The notes beneath the pieces are model-generated. The model made no database searches. It saw only the letters and a program-made list of their open reading frames with translations, and was not told where the DNA came from. The position numbers were made by a program, and so were the translations under genes. DNA of 8,507 nucleotides, from the NCBI GenBank assembly GCA_041685735.1, contig JAWLFE010000104.1, forward strand, positions 1 through 8,507, written 5' to 3'. This document shows positions 5,950-8,507 of this stretch, piece after piece (the first letter of the stretch is position 1; each line of letters starts with the position of its first letter). This stretch comes from CSSed11-175R1 sp041685735 (GTDB taxonomy: Bacteria; Actinomycetota; Nitriliruptoria; Nitriliruptorales; Nitriliruptoraceae).

Positions 5950-7683
5950 GTGTCCGACGAACCGAACGAACCGAACGAACCGAACGACCCGAACGACCCG
6001 ACGCAGCCGATGCGTCCGAACCCGACCGATGCCACCCGTCCGGTGACGCCGGACGCGGGCGGATCTGACGATCCCGCGGCTGACGACCCGACCGAGGTGA
6101 TGGACGCGGTGCAGCCGAAGGGCCCGCTGCCGCTGCGTGGCGATGTGGTCGATGACGCAGCCGGGCAACCCGTCGCGGACGCGGTGGTCCGGGTCACGGA
6201 CCCGTCGGGCAGCAGCGTGTCCTCGGTGTCCACGGTCGTGGACGGTCGGTTCAGCACGACCCCGTTGCCTGCGGACCGTTACGACCTGGAGGTCGACGCG
6301 ACCGGGTACGGCACCGCTCGATCGGTGGTCGATCACCCCGGTGGCCGGGTGCACATCCGGCTCACGGCCACGGCGCTCAGCGGACGCGTTACCGCTGCCG
6401 ACCTCGCACCGACCGATCCGTTCAGCGCGGAGGTCGAGGTCACGGATGGCCACGGGCGGGTCGTCGGCCACGCCCGGACGGAGCGCAACGGCGCGTTCCG
6501 CGTCGCGGGTCTGCCGTCGACGGGCATGCTGATGCTGGTCGTGCGCGCTGACGGTTACTTCGTGGAGCGTCGCGGGTTGCAGCAGGAACAGCTCGCCGCA
6601 CCGTTGCATGTCCAGCTGTACCCGGCGGAACTCGCCGGCCAGGTCGTCGCCGACGACAGCGACGAGCCGGTGCTCGACGCGCGTGCGCAGCTGCGGACGA
6701 GCGAGGGCGACCTCGTCGGCCAGGCGGTGACCGACCCGCAGGGTCGGTTCCTGATCCCACTGGCAGGGCTCCGCCCACCGTCGACGACGTCGGCAGTCAC
6801 CCACCGCCTGGAGGTGTCGAGCTCCGACCACACGACCGCCGAACTGGACCTCGTCCTCGACGACACGCCGGTCGGTGAACTACAGGTCCGCCTTGAACCG
6901 GTGCGTCGTTCCCCGTGGCTGTGGGCTGCCCTGGCGGTGGGTGCGTTGGCACTCATCGCGTTGGCGGTTGCGCTGCTGTCCGGTGACGATGTCGTCGTGC
7001 CCGACGTTATCGGCCTGAGCCTCGAGGAGGCGGCCGACGACCTCGAGGACGCCGATCTCGTGCTCGGCGAGGTCGAGACGGTCGAGGCCGGGGAGGATGA
7101 GGAGGCCGACACGGTGCTGGCGAGCCGCCCCGAAGCCGGCACGGAGGTCGAGGAAGGGGATGCGGTCGATCTGACCGCGGTCGCCGCGCCCGAGATCGTC
7201 GAGGTGCCACGGGTCACGGGACGACAGGAGTCCGATGCCTTGCGTCTGCTCGACGCACTTGGGTTCGACGTGCTCGTGACCCGCGTCGATTCGGACGAGG
7301 ATGCCGGCATCGTCGTCGAACAGGACCCGCCAGCCCGCACGGAGGTCGAGCGGGGTGCGGCCGTCGAGGTCCAGGTCAGCCGTGGCCCGGCAGAGGTCAC
7401 GCCCGAGCCGGAGCCGGAACCCGAGCCGGAGCCGGAACCCGAGCCCGAGCCGGAGCCCGAGCCGGAGCCGGAGCCGGAGCCCGAGCCGGAGCCGGAGCCG
7501 GAGCCGGAGCCCGAGCCGGAGCCCGAGCCGGAACCCGAGCCCGAGCCGGAGCCGGAGCCCGAACCCGGGCCGCTACCGGATCCCGGGGAGATCGGCGAAG
7601 ACGTCGGCGAGGAGATCGAGGGCATCCTGGAACGGGTCGGCGACTTCTTCCGTGACCTGTTCGACCGGATCTTCGGGGATTGA
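5950..7683 (+). CDS. Single-pass membrane protein: three carboxypeptidase-regulatory-like domains, TM, two PASTA domains, Glu-Pro repeat
   Basis: 577 residues starting at GTG, with GGGGAGG five bases upstream and an in-frame TAG at 5905, so the start is well fixed. Parts in order: disordered N-terminus with (N-E/D-P) repeats (1-56); three beta-sandwich repeats resembling the carboxypeptidase regulatory-like fold (about 60-140, 141-226, 227-316), each with a 'G.V.d....pv.da.v.v.d..G.......td..G.F....lp...y.l.v.a.gy' pattern; arginines at 319-320 and one membrane helix (about 322-344, WLWAALAVGALALIALAV); PASTA domain 1 (347-412, starting VVVPDVIGLSLEEA) and PASTA domain 2 (416-479, VEVPRVTGR to VSRGP); Glu-Pro repeat (485-539); amphipathic C-terminal helix (547-577). 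PASTA domains bind peptidoglycan fragments or muropeptides in PknB-type kinases and some penicillin-binding proteins. With no signal peptide and with arginines before the helix, the likely topology is N-terminus inside and PASTA outside. There is no kinase domain. A cell-wall sensing or anchoring role is inferred; the exact function is unknown. Confidence 0.9.
   Translation: MSDEPNEPNEPNDPNDPTQPMRPNPTDATRPVTPDAGGSDDPAADDPTEVMDAVQPKGPLPLRGDVVDDAAGQPVADAVVRVTDPSGSSVSSVSTVVDGRFSTTPLPADRYDLEVDATGYGTARSVVDHPGGRVHIRLTATALSGRVTAADLAPTDPFSAEVEVTDGHGRVVGHARTERNGAFRVAGLPSTGMLMLVVRADGYFVERRGLQQEQLAAPLHVQLYPAELAGQVVADDSDEPVLDARAQLRTSEGDLVGQAVTDPQGRFLIPLAGLRPPSTTSAVTHRLEVSSSDHTTAELDLVLDDTPVGELQVRLEPVRRSPWLWAALAVGALALIALAVALLSGDDVVVPDVIGLSLEEAADDLEDADLVLGEVETVEAGEDEEADTVLASRPEAGTEVEEGDAVDLTAVAAPEIVEVPRVTGRQESDALRLLDALGFDVLVTRVDSDEDAGIVVEQDPPARTEVERGAAVEVQVSRGPAEVTPEPEPEPEPEPEPEPEPEPEPEPEPEPEPEPEPEPEPEPEPEPEPEPEPEPEPEPGPLPDPGEIGEDVGEEIEGILERVGDFFRDLFDRIFGD
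5959..6003 (+). repeat. 9-bp tandem repeat coding for N-E/D-P units
   Basis: Five consecutive 9-bp units at the 5' end of the PASTA protein gene: three exact copies of GAACCGAAC (5959-5985), then GACCCGAAC and a degenerate GACCCGACG. They encode the N-terminal Asn-Glu-Pro / Asn-Asp-Pro run (residues 4-18). This is probably a slippage-prone, disordered segment. Confidence 0.85.
7402..7566 (+). repeat. Glu-Pro dipeptide repeat (27 units, 6-bp period)
   Basis: After Pro485 the PASTA protein has 27 unbroken Glu-Pro dipeptides (residues 486-539), written as GAG/GAA plus CCG/CCC. Higher-order units are visible: the 18-bp unit gagccggagccggaaccc occurs twice in a row (7405-7440). Every one of the four GAA codons is followed by CCC. 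Such tracts form stiff, extended polyproline-like spacers; TonB uses a comparable one across the periplasm. In the opposite strand the tract reads as a Gly-Ser repeat, which is a shadow. Confidence 0.95.
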
Positions 7684-7758
7684 GACGTCGGACGGGCGTT
7701 ACGGTCCGGATCCGAGGGTGAGGACCGACACGAAGACCAGGAACCGAACCGGTCAGCC

Positions 7759-7784
7759 GGAGCGGGGCTTCGGCCAGCCGCTCC
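7759..7784. terminator. Hairpin with UUCG tetraloop between convergent genes
   Basis: GGAGCGGGGC (7759-7768), loop TTCG (7769-7772), then GCC, a two-base AG bulge, and CCGCTCC ending at 7784. This gives ten base pairs closed by the very stable C(UUCG)G loop when read on the plus strand. It sits 76 bases after the PASTA protein stop and ends on the first base of the minus-strand kinase stop codon, so it could end transcription from both sides. The UUCG loop forms only in the plus-strand transcript; the minus strand gives a CGAA loop. There is no U tract. Confidence 0.6.
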
Positions 7785-8507
7785 TACCAACCGAGCGCGT
7801 CCAGTCGGTGCGCGACGGCGCCCAGGTAGCCCGCGCCGAACAGCCGGACGTGTACCAGCAGGTGGTAGAGCTGCAACGCGGGCCGGCGTCGCTCCCAGCC
7901 GTCATCGAACGGCCAGACCTCGTCGTAGCCGGCCTGCAGGGCGGGCGGGATCCGCCCGAACAGCTCCAGCATCGCGAGGTCCAGCTCCCGGTCGGCATGG
8001 TGGACCGCCGGATCGATCAGCCACCGCCCTCCGACGATGTTGCCACCCCACAGGTCGCCGTGGACCAGGCTCGTGGCAGGGTCGTGGTCGAGCAGCTCGG
8101 GCAGCGGCCCCTGGATCGCAGCTCGCAACCGGGTGGCCAGCTCCGGCGGCAGGTCCCAGAGGTAGGGACCCAGGCGCTGCTCCGCGTAGAACGTCGGCCA
8201 ATCCCGTGTCCACGCGTTGGCCTGCCGGAGCGACCCGATCACGTTGTCCCGGGTCCAGCCGAAGGCGGGGCCGACCTGCTGGTGCCCCGTCGCGAGCGCG
8301 CGACCGAGGGCATGCAGATCCGGCGGCCCCGTCACATGCTCGAGCACCAGCACCCGCGGGTCGACCCCGATGACCTTGGGGGTCGGGGCGCCGGCGGCAC
8401 GCAGCGCATCGAGCCCTTCCGCCTCCAGGGTCGCGTCGGTCGCCGCGGTCTTGACCACGACCCGCCGATCGTCGGCGAGCACGACGTCCCACACCTCGGC
8501 GATGTCG
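7784..8507 (-). CDS. Fructosamine kinase family protein, N-terminus outside window
   Basis: The frame is open to the right edge; about 240 C-terminal residues are visible of the usual 270-290. The family (fructosamine-3-kinase / ketosamine kinase, aminoglycoside phosphotransferase-like fold) phosphorylates sugar-amine adducts on proteins or small molecules and so promotes deglycation. Visible motifs: DIAEVWDVVLADDRRVVVKT at the edge (the ATP-binding lysine is about 19 residues in), LVLEHV (hinge), DNVIGSLRQAN and FYAEQRLGPYL (family-typical), the catalytic loop LVHGDLWGGN (HGDLWGGN at 8039-8062, with the catalytic Asp and the metal-binding Asn), and the IDPAVHHADRELDLAMLELF metal/second-Asp segment. 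The first GTG inside the window (8494) is not a true start, because conserved residues (DIAE) continue past it. It is convergent with the PASTA protein gene and ends at the UUCG hairpin. The substrate in this organism is unknown; the lack of a visible phosphatase partner may only reflect the window edge. Confidence 0.92.
   Translation of the reverse strand, partial: DIAEVWDVVLADDRRVVVKTAATDATLEAEGLDALRAAGAPTPKVIGVDPRVLVLEHVTGPPDLHALGRALATGHQQVGPAFGWTRDNVIGSLRQANAWTRDWPTFYAEQRLGPYLWDLPPELATRLRAAIQGPLPELLDHDPATSLVHGDLWGGNIVGGRWLIDPAVHHADRELDLAMLELFGRIPPALQAGYDEVWPFDDGWERRRPALQLYHLLVHVRLFGAGYLGAVAHRLDALGW

Noticed and set aside
5844..6068. Small plus-strand frame with an Arg-Thr-Glu repeat before the PASTA protein
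   Set aside because: The repeat is another reading frame of the 9-bp N-E/D-P repeat. GTG 5950, with its GGGGAGG and domain content, is the real frame.
5617..6831. 404-residue minus-strand frame across the hrpB/PASTA gap
   Set aside because: It spans the ends of two well-supported plus-strand genes and shows only shadow composition, with no ribosome binding site or domain.
7689..7708. Second terminator hairpin just after the PASTA protein stop (CGGAC/GTCCG)
   Set aside because: Only five base pairs with a ten-base loop, which is expected by chance at this GC content; the UUCG hairpin downstream is far stronger.
6555..7790. 411-residue minus-strand frame with a long Gly-Ser repeat
   Set aside because: The Gly-Ser run is simply the reverse complement of the Glu-Pro repeat; the rest is Ser/Arg-rich shadow of the PASTA protein gene.

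Overview
The window is very GC-rich, with GTG as well as ATG starts, strong GGAGG-type ribosome binding sites, and actinobacterial-type features (TAnnnT -10-like boxes, a probably near-leaderless gene, terminator hairpins without U tracts). It most likely comes from a high-GC actinobacterial chromosome. I cannot place it more precisely. Nothing resembles a phage, insertion sequence, CRISPR array, tRNA or rRNA. The content looks chromosomal and is nearly all coding.

Layout, left to right. (1) Plus strand: the C-terminal 88 residues of a flotillin/SPFH membrane-scaffold protein (1-268), then a 332-residue protein I do not recognise, with two helical ends joined by a long Pro/Gly/Asp-rich linker (327-1325). 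(2) Minus strand: a small four-helix membrane protein of the YvlD/'phage holin family 4' type (2734-3090), followed downstream by an M20 zinc peptidase/amidohydrolase (1337-2677), probably one transcription unit. (3) Plus strand: a complete HrpB-type DEAH ATP-dependent helicase, 850 residues (3201-5753). (4) Plus strand: a 577-residue single-pass membrane protein (5950-7683) with three predicted beta-sandwich repeats before the membrane helix, two PASTA domains after it, a 27-fold Glu-Pro repeat and a C-terminal amphipathic helix. (5) Minus strand: a fructosamine kinase family protein that runs off the right edge (7784-8507).

The two convergent junctions (1325/1337 and 7683/7784) each carry a hairpin that could end transcription from both sides. 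The 110-bp gap between the divergent holin-family gene and hrpB must hold both promoters. I see no single pathway linking all the genes. The two most plausible functional pairs are flotillin with the unknown helical protein, and the small membrane protein with the M20 hydrolase.

The item most worth a second look is the PASTA protein. Its architecture resembles a PknB-type Ser/Thr kinase whose cytoplasmic kinase domain has been replaced by carboxypeptidase-regulatory-like beta-sandwiches. By the positive-inside rule those domains would lie in the cytoplasm, which is unusual for that fold.
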